Shown here one piece after another: positions 36,238-44,829 of a stretch of DNA of 47,684 bases. This stretch comes from Verrucomicrobiota bacterium (lineage in GTDB: Bacteria > Verrucomicrobiota > Verrucomicrobiia > Limisphaerales > JACPZS01). Every line of letters begins with the position of its first letter. Position 1 is the first letter of the stretch. The translations under genes and the position numbers were made by a program. Under the pieces are notes generated by a model, which worked only from the letters and a program-made list of their open reading frames with translations, was not told where the DNA came from and did not search any database. The DNA is taken from NCBI GenBank assembly GCA_016195385.1, contig JACPZS010000047.1:1-47684 (forward strand). Reading direction: 5' to 3'.

Positions 36238-37152
36238 CTACCAGTTCAGTTGTGCCGGTAAATACTCGGCGATCAAGTCGTCGTAGAACGGGCGCAGTTC
36301 CTTCAAGTTCGGCTTGGCGTGGCTTTTGGTGTAGAGGTCGTACGGATTGAAAGCACGCACCCACTCGAACAGCGCCTTGTCCTTTTCATTCATCAGGTAG
36401 GTGTAATCACCTTCCTTGTGCGCGGGATAAAATGAATGATAGCGCAGTATGTAGAGCGCTTCGTCCGGCAAATAATCCTTCATGACCTGGTAAATGTATT
36501 CATCGTGGCCCCACGAGAGGAAAACATTATCCAAGCCCGTGCCCTCTTCGTAGATGCCCAGGCGCGATTGGTAACGCGCGTTGCTGCTGTCCGGATTGCC
36601 GGCAAAGTACTGATGGAAAACAATTTTGTCCGAGTAGGCGCAACCCACCGGAAAAGTGTCGCCAACGACCGCCCACTGCGGTTCGTCCCACAGGCAGAGG
36701 ATTTTGCCCAAATCGTGGACGAGACCCGTCAGAATGAACCAGCGGGGATGTCCGTCCCGGCGGATTTGCTCGGCGGTCTGGAGGAGATGTTCAAGCTGGG
36801 AAAGGTCCGTGTCCGGGTCGCTGTCGTCCACGAGAGTGTTCAAGTATTCCATCGCCTCCCAAGCACTCATTTTGCGGCGATTCAACGAAAGAAATTCCTT
36901 CCGCTTGCTCTGCACAAAATCAAACGACTGGTGCTCGTGGTTCAGACGGTAAAACTCCCGCACGGTCGGCCGCGCATCGGCCTCGTAATTGCGGAACTGC
37001 TCTTTCTTCTTGTCGGGATCCGTGGCCTTGAACTCGTTGGTCTTCGTCGGTGCGGACTGGCCTTCGGGATAGCGAGTCTTGAGAAAATCTTCCCATTCTT
37101 CAAGATTGGCCAGTGGTGCGTTGGTAGTTGTCGTATTCGAGGTCGCAGGCAT
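36238..37152 (-). CDS. miox: myo-inositol oxygenase (animal/plant-type MIOX)
   Basis: 304 residues (human enzyme 285). It oxidises myo-inositol to D-glucuronate with O2 at a di-iron site. All six iron ligands of the human enzyme have counterparts: His122 ([10 protein letters not shown]), His146 and Asp147 (GLVHDLGK), His216 ([10 protein letters not shown]), His239 (RYHSFYPAH) and Asp272 (FNPYDLYTK). The family block [16 protein letters not shown] is also intact. The first ~55 residues (Thr/Asn-rich) are an extension not found in the core enzyme. No signal peptide, so cytoplasmic. No inositol-transport or uronate-catabolism gene is adjacent. Confidence 0.95.
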   Translation of the reverse strand: MPATSNTTTTNAPLANLEEWEDFLKTRYPEGQSAPTKTNEFKATDPDKKKEQFRNYEADARPTVREFYRLNHEHQSFDFVQSKRKEFLSLNRRKMSAWEAMEYLNTLVDDSDPDTDLSQLEHLLQTAEQIRRDGHPRWFILTGLVHDLGKILCLWDEPQWAVVGDTFPVGCAYSDKIVFHQYFAGNPDSSNARYQSRLGIYEEGTGLDNVFLSWGHDEYIYQVMKDYLPDEALYILRYHSFYPAHKEGDYTYLMNEKDKALFEWVRAFNPYDLYTKSHAKPNLKELRPFYDDLIAEYLPAQLNW

Positions 37153-37409
37153 AAAATTTAGATACTTACCAAAATTCTTGGTTCGCCCGGCATCTTCCTT
37201 GAGGGCGAGTCCGGTCGCAAGTCAAAATCGGAAGTTGAAGTTTGGCCAAATTTGCCAGGTGAGTAGAAAATTTTGAAGGGGACCACCGAAAAGGAAAAAA
37301 CCTCGATAATCATCCGGCCCACCGGAGCGATCTTTTGGACAATCGCAATTGCGTGAGCTGCACAAAGCAATCTTCGCTCGCGTCGGAGACGCTCGCGTTT
37401 CGGTGTGGG

Positions 37410-37628
37410 TCAAAGCCCCATGCGCCATTCCAGATCTTCCATAACGTCATCCTGGGGTTGGAAAAAACTGTTCCGCCGCTGGGAGCCGAGCCGTTCGCTT
37501 TGGAGACTCTCAAATCCTAGCCGTGACCGGGAAATCACCGGCTCATCGCCGAGGACTGTGGTGCCGCGACTGGACACGAAACTCGTTTCAAAGCCCGATA
37601 CCGTTTCCGAGATGGTTGCAGTTTTCAT
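37410..37628 (-). pseudogene. possible degenerate Phd/YefM-type antitoxin
   Basis: 72 codons starting MKTATISETVSGF, followed by GDEPVISRSRLGFESL. This resembles the MKTATV and GEEVxITKRGxPVAxL blocks of Phd-like antitoxins, but the central part and C-terminus do not follow the family, and no toxin gene lies downstream. The upstream -10-like tacact (near 37648) is only suggestive. It could equally be a chance frame. Confidence 0.25.
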
Positions 37629-37718
37629 GTTTCATCTGGTTAGCAGTGTAGATGCCAGTGGGGAATTTGCTCGCGATTCGCGGGAAGCGAGGCCGCCGCA
37701 AGCGCCGGCCGTTGAATG

Positions 37719-37759
37719 GTGTCCAGAAATGGGACAGACAGTGACTAATTTCGGGACAC
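37719..37759. repeat. imperfect inverted repeat
   Basis: Arms of 12 nt (gtgtccagaaat / atttcgggacac, 11 of 12 paired) flank a 17-nt spacer. It could be a remnant end of a mobile element or an operator; there is no gene evidence for either. Confidence 0.3.
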
Positions 37760-37901
37760 TTTGCTCCGGGCTATCACAATTATGATTCGCATCAGCATCC
37801 ATATCTATTCGCTTCATCGTCGTTCAGACTTCCGGGCTTAAGTTCTTTTTTCGCTGGTGAAACGACTTGGTTCGGGCGGCTGGTTCGGCTACCAAAGCGC
37901 C

Positions 37902-38153
37902 ATGAACGAAATCGAACACGACCTCCTGCTCACTCTGAACGAGTTGGCGGCGGCGGCGAAACAAATGGCGAACGCCAATCCCAAGCCCAGCCTGTTGCCG
38001 TTGTTCGCGCGCATCGATACTTTGGCGCGACAGTTACCGCGTGAAACCGATCCGACGCTGCTCCATTACCTGCGCCAGAAGAGCTACGAAAAGGCGCAAT
38101 TGTTCCTGGCCGACCGCGACGAAGAAAATGTGGCGGGAAACTGTGGTCACTAA
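37902..38153 (+). CDS. small conserved-looking protein upstream of mnmE
   Basis: 83 residues from the ATG at 37902. Predicted mostly helical and acidic: NEIEHDLLLTLNELAAAAKQ, LLPLFARIDTLARQLP, HYLRQKSYEKAQLFL. A Cys/His pair is near the C-terminus (NCGH). The close position (43 bp before mnmE) and same strand suggest co-transcription. I do not recognise the family; it may be a lineage-specific protein. The frame opens upstream at a non-ATG codon, but the ATG at 37902 is the more natural start. Confidence 0.7.
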   Translation: MNEIEHDLLLTLNELAAAAKQMANANPKPSLLPLFARIDTLARQLPRETDPTLLHYLRQKSYEKAQLFLADRDEENVAGNCGH

Positions 38154-38195
38154 CCAAGCTTAACTCGCAACTGAACACACTCATTTAACATTGCC

Positions 38196-39569
38196 ATGTT
38201 CCTGGATGACACCATCGCGGCGATAGCCACGGCGGCGGGCGAAGCCGGCCTGGCCTTGATTCGCATTTCCGGCCCACAGGCGCTGACGGTGGCGGATCGA
38301 TGTTTCGCACCCGCTGGCCGGCATTCGGCGAAGCCCACCGCCGCCCCGACGCATACCATTCATTACGGAAAAATCGTGCAGGCGGATCACGTTATCGACG
38401 AAGTGTTGCTTTCGGTGATGCGAGCGCCGCGGACGTTCACGCGCGAGGATGTCGCCGAGATCACCTGTCACGGCGGCCTGTTGACCACGAAGCTCGTGCT
38501 GGATGTCGTGCTCGCCAACGGTGCGCGCCTCGCCGAACCGGGCGAATTCACCCGCCGCGCCTTCCTGAACGGGCGGATTGATCTCGCGCAGGCGGAAGCC
38601 GTTTCCGATTTGATCCATTCGCGCACGGAGTTGTCGCTTGCCGCGGCGAACGAACAACTGGCCGGCAAACTTTCGCAGCGCATCAACCAGCTCCGCGATC
38701 AATTGCTCTCCGTCCTCGCGCATGTCGAAGCGCAACTGGATTTTCCGGAGGAAGACATCGCGCCGCACACACTGGAGCAGTTGCTCGCGCATCTGGAAAA
38801 CGCCGTGCGGTTCATGGATCAACTCCTTCGCACCGCGCGGGAAGGTCAGATTCTTCGGCGCGGGGTGCGCGCCGCCATCGTCGGCCGCCCCAACGTCGGC
38901 AAGTCGAGCTTGCTGAATCATTTGCTCGGCCACGAACGCGCCATCGTCTCGCCCATTGCCGGCACGACCCGCGACACGATTGAAGAAACCGCGAACATTC
39001 GCGGGCTGCCCGTCGTGTTCATCGACACGGCGGGATTGCGCGAATCCGAGGACAGCATCGAGCGGGAGGGCGTTCGCCGCAGTCACGCCGCCCTGGAGCG
39101 GGCAGAACTCATCCTCCATGTGTTGGACGGCGCGGAGCCGTTGAGCGAAGCGGATCGAAAGTATTTGAGCGAATTCGCGAACCGAAAACGGATCATCGTT
39201 CGCAACAAGACCGACCTGCCGCCCCGCTTGGAATTGCCGCCCGACACGAACGGCTCGCTGGTGACGGTGAGTTGCGCGACGGCGGAAGGGTTGGAGGAAT
39301 TGAAAGACGCGATCAAAGATGCGGTCTGGTCCGGCGCAATCGTGGCGGAGTCGTTTGAAGTGATGATCAACTCGCGTCATCAGGACGCGCTGCGGCGTAC
39401 CCACGAAGCAACGTCACGCACTATTGAAGCGCTCCGGACGAACATCCCCCTCGATCTCGCAGCGTTGGACCTGCGCGTAGCCGTGAATGCCGTCGGCGAA
39501 ATCGTCGGCCAAACCACGACCGAAGATCTCCTCGACTCGATCTTCAAACAGTTTTGCCTGGGAAAATAA
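38196..39569 (+). CDS. mnmE: tRNA uridine-5-carboxymethylaminomethyl(34) synthesis GTPase
   Basis: 457 residues, the family's usual length. MnmE acts with MnmG to modify U34 of tRNAs. The N-terminal domain begins DDTIAAIATAAGEAGLALIR (residues 4-23) and contains RISGPQAL and EITCHGG. The GTPase domain inserted in a helical domain has G1 GRPNVGKSS (230-238), G2 GTTRDTIEE, G3 DTAGLRE and G4 NKTD. The C-terminus keeps the catalytic Cys motif FCLGK. All functional elements are intact. In many bacteria mnmE neighbours yidC/rnpA or mnmG; here it does not. Confidence 0.97.
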   Translation: MFLDDTIAAIATAAGEAGLALIRISGPQALTVADRCFAPAGRHSAKPTAAPTHTIHYGKIVQADHVIDEVLLSVMRAPRTFTREDVAEITCHGGLLTTKLVLDVVLANGARLAEPGEFTRRAFLNGRIDLAQAEAVSDLIHSRTELSLAAANEQLAGKLSQRINQLRDQLLSVLAHVEAQLDFPEEDIAPHTLEQLLAHLENAVRFMDQLLRTAREGQILRRGVRAAIVGRPNVGKSSLLNHLLGHERAIVSPIAGTTRDTIEETANIRGLPVVFIDTAGLRESEDSIEREGVRRSHAALERAELILHVLDGAEPLSEADRKYLSEFANRKRIIVRNKTDLPPRLELPPDTNGSLVTVSCATAEGLEELKDAIKDAVWSGAIVAESFEVMINSRHQDALRRTHEATSRTIEALRTNIPLDLAALDLRVAVNAVGEIVGQTTTEDLLDSIFKQFCLGK

Positions 39570-39607
39570 AGCGGAGAAATGCGCCCGGCGTTCGCCCAAG
39601 CCGCCGA

Positions 39608-39910
39608 CTAGACTTCAAAGTCCAGCACAATGACCGATTCGACGAACGGCAGCGCGGCGGCTTTGAAGCGTTCGTGTTCGGGGTGCGGCAGGTAGGCATC
39701 GCGCGCGGCGGCGTCCTTGAACGTCATCACGAAGCCGTGCGTGAAGCCTTGGTTCAAGCTCTCCGGGCTGTTGTTGGCACCGGCGACGTAATCTAAAACG
39801 TCCGGCACTGTTTCGCTCAAATCGAGCAAATCGTTGAAGATTTGATCGATCTGCTCGGACGTGGTTTCCGGTTTGAACTTGATGAGGGCAATATGTTTTA
39901 CGGCGGACAT
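39608..39910 (-). CDS. Dabb family protein (stress-responsive A/B barrel)
   Basis: 100 residues from the ATG at 39910; the longer open frame to 40120 overlaps the glutathione peroxidase region and lacks support. It is a single Dabb domain: HIALIKFKPETTSEQIDQIF, VLDYVAGANNSPE, GFTHGFVMTFKD, YLPHPEHERFKA. These small ferredoxin-like barrels form dimers and are induced by stress in several organisms; the biochemical role is generally unknown. Same strand as the glutathione peroxidase gene and about 86 bp downstream of it, possibly co-regulated with it. Confidence 0.88.
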   Translation of the reverse strand: MSAVKHIALIKFKPETTSEQIDQIFNDLLDLSETVPDVLDYVAGANNSPESLNQGFTHGFVMTFKDAAARDAYLPHPEHERFKAAALPFVESVIVLDFEV

Positions 39911-39996
39911 GAAATGTTTCCTGGCTTGGTTGTGCAATGGCGGAGACAGCGCCGAGCGCGCATTGCGCGCGGTGCCGGGCGAATCCACGTTTGCGT

Positions 39997-40545
39997 TTAC
40001 TTCGCCGCGAGCGCGGCTTCGACGGCTTCGGTGACCTCGGCGGACTCTGGCGTGGTCTTGGGTTCGAAGCGTTTGAGGATTTTGCCATCCTTGCTGATCA
40101 GGAATTTTCCAAAATTCCACTTGATCTCACCGGGGAACGGCGACTTCTCGCCGGTCAATGCGGCGTAAAGCGGATGCTGTTCCGCGCCTTTCACGTGCAG
40201 CTTGTCGAACAGCGGGAACGTGACTTCATATTTGCTGGAACAAAACTGTTTGATCTCCTCGTTGGTGCCCGGCTCCTGCGCGCCGAAATCGTTGCACGGA
40301 AACCCCAGCACCGTGAATCCCTTGGCGCTGTATTTTTTGTGCAGCGCTTCAAGCGCGGTGTATTGCGGTGTCAAACCGCATTTGGAAGCGACGTTGACGA
40401 CCAAAATCGTCTTGCCTTTGTACGCTTTCAACGACGTTGGCTTGCCGTTGATGTCTTTGAGCGGAATGTCGTAAAGCGACGCGGCAGTTTCCGCGGAAAC
40501 CAGTTGCGCCATGAACAGGACTGCGAGTAATGCGATGAATTTCAT
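39997..40545 (-). CDS. glutathione peroxidase family protein, exported
   Basis: 182 residues with a signal peptide (MKFIALLAVLFMAQLVSA). The thioredoxin-fold GPx domain has the peroxidatic Cys56 in VNVASKCGLTPQY, the second block LGFPCNDFGAQEPGTNEEI (with a candidate resolving Cys and Gln), and WNFGKFLI with the Trp/Asn of the catalytic tetrad. Such Cys-type enzymes usually take electrons from thioredoxin rather than glutathione. The export signal places it in the periplasm, where it would reduce hydroperoxides. Likely shares transcription with the Dabb gene. Confidence 0.93.
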   Translation of the reverse strand: MKFIALLAVLFMAQLVSAETAASLYDIPLKDINGKPTSLKAYKGKTILVVNVASKCGLTPQYTALEALHKKYSAKGFTVLGFPCNDFGAQEPGTNEEIKQFCSSKYEVTFPLFDKLHVKGAEQHPLYAALTGEKSPFPGEIKWNFGKFLISKDGKILKRFEPKTTPESAEVTEAVEAALAAK

Positions 40546-40802
40546 GGCCGGAGTATGGCCGACGACTTGCGATTGTCAAACTTCGGACGCAGCGAAAATC
40601 GATTCCATTGTGGCCGGTCCTCCGGATTGGTTGCGGGTTCGCTCGGGATTCGTGCTTTTCAGAAAATTTCCGGCGCAGCGAAGGATTTGACGCCAAGCAG
40701 CTTTGGGAACGCCTCCCGCTCAAAAACTGATTTATGCCCGATTCGATTCCACTCGCATTTCCTCGCTTGCAAATTTTTCGCGAAGCGCAAAATCATTCGT
40801 CC

Positions 40803-41789
40803 ATGAAAAGAACCCTCCTTACTTTGATGCTCGGTTTGACGTTGCGCGTACTCGCGGAGGACAATGCCCTCCCGACGATTTTTGTCGCCCCGCTTGATGG
40901 CGACCTCACGCAGATTCAAGGCTGGCAGCCGGCGCTGGGCGAAGGCCTCGCCGAAATGCTCATCACCGAAATTGGCAAGCTCAACAAATTCCAAATGCTC
41001 GAATCCACCGCCATCGAGCATCTTAAGGCGGAGATCAAACTGGGTGACGATGGGTTCGTCGGCAAGGACGAGAAAGTGGACAAGGGCGGGTTCGCCGGCG
41101 CGGACTTCATGTTCCGCGGCAAAGTGACGCGCTTCGGCAGCAAGTCCCAGGGCATCGGCCTGGGCGGGTTTGTGCCGGGCAACGTCGGCAACCTCGGCAT
41201 CAAGACCAGCAAGTCCGACGTGCGCATCGACTGGCGCATCGTTGATGCCGCAACGCGCAAAGTCATCACCACCGGCCAGGCCGTCGGCGAGGAAAAAGGC
41301 GTCGGCTTCGACATTGGCGTGGGCATCGGCGGCCGCGGCGGTATGATTGGCTTCCAGAACAGCGAGTTCATGAACAGCGCGCTGGGCAAGGCCACCGTCA
41401 AGGCCATCGCCAAAATCATGAGCGATGTCACCATCATGAACGTGCCGCCTTCCGGCCGCAAACAGGCGAAAGCCAAAGTTGCCGAAAATCAAAAAGCCGA
41501 GGCTGACGCTGTGGTCGCGGCGTTGAAGAATACGCCCGGCAAAGTGCTTGCCGTGCCCGCCAAAGGCGTGCTCATCGTTTCGCTCGGAAGCAAACAGGGC
41601 TTCAAAGCCGGCGACAAGATCAAGCTCTACGAAAGCACCGACACCAAGGACGACAAGGGCAACGTCGTGTTCACCGAGGAAAAACTTGTCGGTGAAATCA
41701 TTCTCGACTCCGTCCAGGAAGACCGCAGCAAAGCCAGCTACGTCGGCACCCTCGAAGTGAAGGCTGGCTGGACTGTGAAGGCCAACTAA
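40803..41789 (+). CDS. CsgG-like protein with FlgT-type C-terminal domain
   Basis: 328 residues from the ATG at 40803, chosen as it begins a signal peptide (MKRTLLTLMLGLTLRVLA). The central part has the CsgG/HfaB fold: PTIFVAPLDG, GEGLAEMLITEIGKLNKFQM, ADFMFRGKVTRFG, IDWRIVDAATRKVITTG, and a Gly-rich loop (IGVGIGGRGGMIGF). A linker rich in Ala/Lys/Glu is followed by a small beta-rich C-terminal domain (AKGVLIVSLGSKQGFKAGDK...) like the end of FlgT. No lipobox Cys is present, unlike CsgG itself. It may be an outer-membrane or periplasmic assembly protein. The neighbours do not include curli or flagellar genes. Confidence 0.8.
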   Translation: MKRTLLTLMLGLTLRVLAEDNALPTIFVAPLDGDLTQIQGWQPALGEGLAEMLITEIGKLNKFQMLESTAIEHLKAEIKLGDDGFVGKDEKVDKGGFAGADFMFRGKVTRFGSKSQGIGLGGFVPGNVGNLGIKTSKSDVRIDWRIVDAATRKVITTGQAVGEEKGVGFDIGVGIGGRGGMIGFQNSEFMNSALGKATVKAIAKIMSDVTIMNVPPSGRKQAKAKVAENQKAEADAVVAALKNTPGKVLAVPAKGVLIVSLGSKQGFKAGDKIKLYESTDTKDDKGNVVFTEEKLVGEIILDSVQEDRSKASYVGTLEVKAGWTVKAN

Positions 41790-41879
41790 CAACGTAGTGC
41801 TTGCTTCATCTGTGCTTCCAACAGTTTCGTTAAACTGCGGCTCGCGATTTGTTCCGCGCGCCAAACAATTTTTCAAATC

Positions 41880-43223
41880 ATGAAATGTTTACGTGTCGCT
41901 CTTGGCGCGGTCGTGTCGATGTCTTCCGTCGCCTGCCTGTTCGCGGCGAATTCCGCCCCGCCGGCGCGCGAGCAAGTCACTTCGCTCGTCAACCGCGAGT
42001 TTCCCTCGCTCCACTCGCTTTACCAAAACTGGCACCAGCATCCGGAGCTTTCCTTCCACGAAGAGAAGACTTCTGCTGACATGGCGGCCGAGTTGCGGCG
42101 CGCTGGGTTTCAGGTCACGACCAATTTTGGCGGCTTTGGCGTCGTAGGTGTTTTGCAAAACGGTGCCGGCCCCACGCTGCTCGTGCGCACGGACCTCGAC
42201 GCGCTGCCGGTGAAGGAACAAACCGGCCTGCCTTACGCGAGCAACGTGCAGACGAAGGACGACGCCGGCAACGACGTCAGCGTCATGCACGCCTGCGGGC
42301 ACGACATCCACATGACCGTGTTCGTCGGCGCGGCGCGGCTTGTCTCCCAATTGAAAGATCGCTGGCAGGGCACGCTGGTGTTCATCGGCCAGCCCGCCGA
42401 GGAGCGCGTCGGCGGCGCGCGCGCGATGCTCGGCGAGGGATTGTTCAAACGGTTTCCAAAACCGGACTTCTGCCTCGCGTTGCACGTGAAGCCCGACATC
42501 GCCGCGGGCACTGTCGGCTACACCGAAGGTTTCGCGCTCGCGAATGTCGATTCGGTGGACATCACTTTTCGCGGCATTGGCGGGCACGGCTCCGCGCCGC
42601 ATAAGACCAAAGATCCCGTCGTGCTCGCCGCGGAGGCCATCCTTGCTTTTCAAACGATCGTCAGCCGTGAAGTCGAGCCGGGCGAAGCCGCCGTAGTCAC
42701 CGTCGGTTCCATCCACGGCGGCACCAAGCGCAACATCATTCCCGACGAAGTGAAGCTCGCCCTCACCGTTCGTTCCTACAGCGAATCGGTTCGCTCGAAT
42801 ACCCTCGCCGCCATCACGCGCATCGCGCGCGGCCTCGCGATGACCGCTGGTTTACCCGAGGATAAAATGCCTCTCGTGACCACTACCGAAGAATCGGTTC
42901 CCGCGACTTACAACGACCCCGATCTCACACGCCGGGTCGCGACCGTCTTTCAAAACTGGCTGGGCGCGGAACGCGTCACCAAAGTGAAGGCGATCATGGG
43001 CGCGGAGGATTTTTCGCTGTTCGGCCGCACGCCGGAAAAAATTCCCATCTGCATGTTCTGGCTGGGCGCGTCCGATCCGCAGCGCGTGGCCGAAAGCCAG
43101 CGCACGGGCGTGCCGCTGCCATTCCTGCACTCCAGCTTGTTTGCGCCGGTGCCGGAGCCGACGATTAAAACCGGCATCGCCGCGATGACCGCCGCTATCC
43201 TCGAACTCGCGCCGAAAAAATAA
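41880..43223 (+). CDS. M20 family amidohydrolase (hippurate/N-acyl amino acid hydrolase type), exported
   Basis: 447 residues with a signal peptide (~residues 1-24). It is a dizinc M20D peptidase: WHQHPELSFHEEKTSADMA, RTDLDALPVKEQTGLPY, metal-binding HACGHDIHM (Cys139, His141), the catalytic Glu region QPAEERVGGA (Glu174/175), and the final GAEDFSLFGRTPEK. The insert domain for dimerisation begins at ANVDSVDITFRGIGGHGSAP. It hydrolyses N-acyl amino acids or related amides. Upstream of the DUF1501 gene on the same strand, about 85 bp before it. Confidence 0.94.
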   Translation: MKCLRVALGAVVSMSSVACLFAANSAPPAREQVTSLVNREFPSLHSLYQNWHQHPELSFHEEKTSADMAAELRRAGFQVTTNFGGFGVVGVLQNGAGPTLLVRTDLDALPVKEQTGLPYASNVQTKDDAGNDVSVMHACGHDIHMTVFVGAARLVSQLKDRWQGTLVFIGQPAEERVGGARAMLGEGLFKRFPKPDFCLALHVKPDIAAGTVGYTEGFALANVDSVDITFRGIGGHGSAPHKTKDPVVLAAEAILAFQTIVSREVEPGEAAVVTVGSIHGGTKRNIIPDEVKLALTVRSYSESVRSNTLAAITRIARGLAMTAGLPEDKMPLVTTTEESVPATYNDPDLTRRVATVFQNWLGAERVTKVKAIMGAEDFSLFGRTPEKIPICMFWLGASDPQRVAESQRTGVPLPFLHSSLFAPVPEPTIKTGIAAMTAAILELAPKK

Positions 43224-43307
43224 CGAGCCGCCAGCCATGCAGCCCACGCCGGCTGCTCGACTCAATGTTTCGCTTGAGCTTTGCGCTCTGAAAGTGAAAA
43301 TTCCGCC

Positions 43308-44765
43308 ATGACTCCGAGTCCGGCTCACAACGCGCACGCGCTGACACGCCGCCATTTCTTCAGTCAATGCACGCTGGGCCTCGGTGGCGTCGCTCTCGCG
43401 TCGTTGCTTGCGGACAACCGCCTGCTCGCCGATGACTCGCCCAAGGTCGCCAATCCATTTGCGCCCAAGCCGACGCATTTTCCCGCGCGCGCGAAGTCGG
43501 TGATTTATCTCTTCATGGCGGGCGGGCCATCGCAACTCGAACTGTTTGATTACAAGCCCAAGCTGGTTTCCCTGAATGGCCAGGCAATTCCGGATTCTTT
43601 TATCGACGGCAAACGGTTTGCCTTCATGGATTCGTCATTCAAAAACCGCTCGACGCTGCTGGGCACGCGGCGCAAGTTCGCGCAGCATGGACAAAGCGGC
43701 GCGTGGGTCAGCGAGTTGTTTCCGCACATCGCGGGCATCGTCGATGACATCGCCCTCGTGAAATCCTGCGCAACGAATCTTTTCAATCACGCGCCGGCGA
43801 AACTTTTCATGAACACCGGCACCGGGCTTTTCGGCCGGCCGAGCATGGGCGCGTGGGTCACTTACGGAATCGGCAGCGAGTCGCAGGATCTGCCGAGCTT
43901 CCTCGTTTTGCAGAGCGGGCCGCGCGGGCCGCGTGGTGGGCCGGTGAACTGGTCGAGCGGGTTTCTGCCGACGCAATTTCAAGGCGTGCCGCTGCGTTCC
44001 GGCGCGGAACCCATCTTAAATCTCACCACACCCAAAGAAATTTCTGAACCGAGCCAGCGCCGCGCGTTGGACGCGATCCGCGACCTCAACCTCGCCCGAC
44101 TCGTCGAGACGGGCGATCCTGAAATCGCCACTCGCATCGCGTCGTACGAGATGGCGTATCGAATGCAATCGAGCGCGCCGGAGTTGACTGATTTGTCGGG
44201 TGAAACCGACGCGACGCTGCGGCTCTACGGAGCCAAGCGCGAGGAACACAGCTTCGCGCGCAATTGCCTGCTCGCCCGGCGGCTCGTCGAGCGCGGCGTG
44301 CGCTTCGTGCAGCTTTATCACACCGATTGGGATTCGCACGGCGGCCCGAGCCAGACGCTCGAAGAAGATTTGGAGAAAGTGGTTCGCGAAGTTGATCAAC
44401 CATGTGCCGCGCTGGTGAAGGATTTGAAGGCGCGCGGTCTGCTGGAAGACACGCTGGTGATCTGGGGCGGCGAATTCGGCCGCACGCCAATGGGCGAGGC
44501 GCGCGAGAAAACCGGGCGTAATCATCACATCGACGCGTTCACGATGTGGTTCGCCGGCGGCGGCATGAAGCCCGGCCTCGTGCTGGGCGAAACGGACGAA
44601 CTGGGTTTTTCGTCGGTGCAGGATCGTGCGCACGTCCACGATCTCCATGCCACGATGTTGCATCTGCTCGGCCTTGATCACGAGAAGCTCACGTTCCGTT
44701 TTCAAGGACGGGATTTCCGGCTCACCGATGTGGCCGGCGAGATTATACGGAAACTGATTGTGTAA
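43308..44765 (+). CDS. DUF1501 domain protein with Tat signal
   Basis: 485 residues from the ATG at 43308. A twin-arginine signal is visible: TRRHFFSQCTLGLGGVALAS (Arg14-Arg15). The DUF1501 domain is of the alkaline-phosphatase/sulfatase-like superfamily: SVIYLFMAGGPSQLELFDYK, then FVQLYHTDWDSHGG and WGGEFGRTPMGEARE, with the Asp/His/Glu metal-ligand-like residues in place. It is exported folded, presumably with metal. The family is highly expanded in Verrucomicrobiota and Planctomycetes, often paired with DUF1549/DUF1553 cytochrome-containing PSD1 proteins; that partner is absent here. Function unproven. Confidence 0.92.
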   Translation: MTPSPAHNAHALTRRHFFSQCTLGLGGVALASLLADNRLLADDSPKVANPFAPKPTHFPARAKSVIYLFMAGGPSQLELFDYKPKLVSLNGQAIPDSFIDGKRFAFMDSSFKNRSTLLGTRRKFAQHGQSGAWVSELFPHIAGIVDDIALVKSCATNLFNHAPAKLFMNTGTGLFGRPSMGAWVTYGIGSESQDLPSFLVLQSGPRGPRGGPVNWSSGFLPTQFQGVPLRSGAEPILNLTTPKEISEPSQRRALDAIRDLNLARLVETGDPEIATRIASYEMAYRMQSSAPELTDLSGETDATLRLYGAKREEHSFARNCLLARRLVERGVRFVQLYHTDWDSHGGPSQTLEEDLEKVVREVDQPCAALVKDLKARGLLEDTLVIWGGEFGRTPMGEAREKTGRNHHIDAFTMWFAGGGMKPGLVLGETDELGFSSVQDRAHVHDLHATMLHLLGLDHEKLTFRFQGRDFRLTDVAGEIIRKLIV

Positions 44766-44829
44766 ACTCAGATCCGTTTTTGGATTTCAGCATGCCCTTG
44801 GTTGGAATCGTAAACCTTCGCAAGAAGCA

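Larger units (their letters stand above)
37153..37901. other. 749-bp intergenic spacer with a possible antitoxin remnant
   Basis: No intact gene is recognised between the MIOX start and the small gene before mnmE. Landmarks are a short minus-strand frame that begins like a Phd-type antitoxin (37410-37628), and an imperfect inverted repeat (37719-37759). The region looks degraded and may hold decayed accessory DNA. No tRNA or regulatory RNA recognised. Confidence 0.55.

Noticed and set aside
38181..39404. 407-codon minus-strand frame opposite mnmE
   Set aside because: mnmE is unambiguous on the plus strand.
40659..41876. 405-codon minus-strand frame opposite the CsgG-like gene
   Set aside because: Shadow frame rich in Ala/Asp/His; the CsgG-like protein has signal peptide and family motifs.
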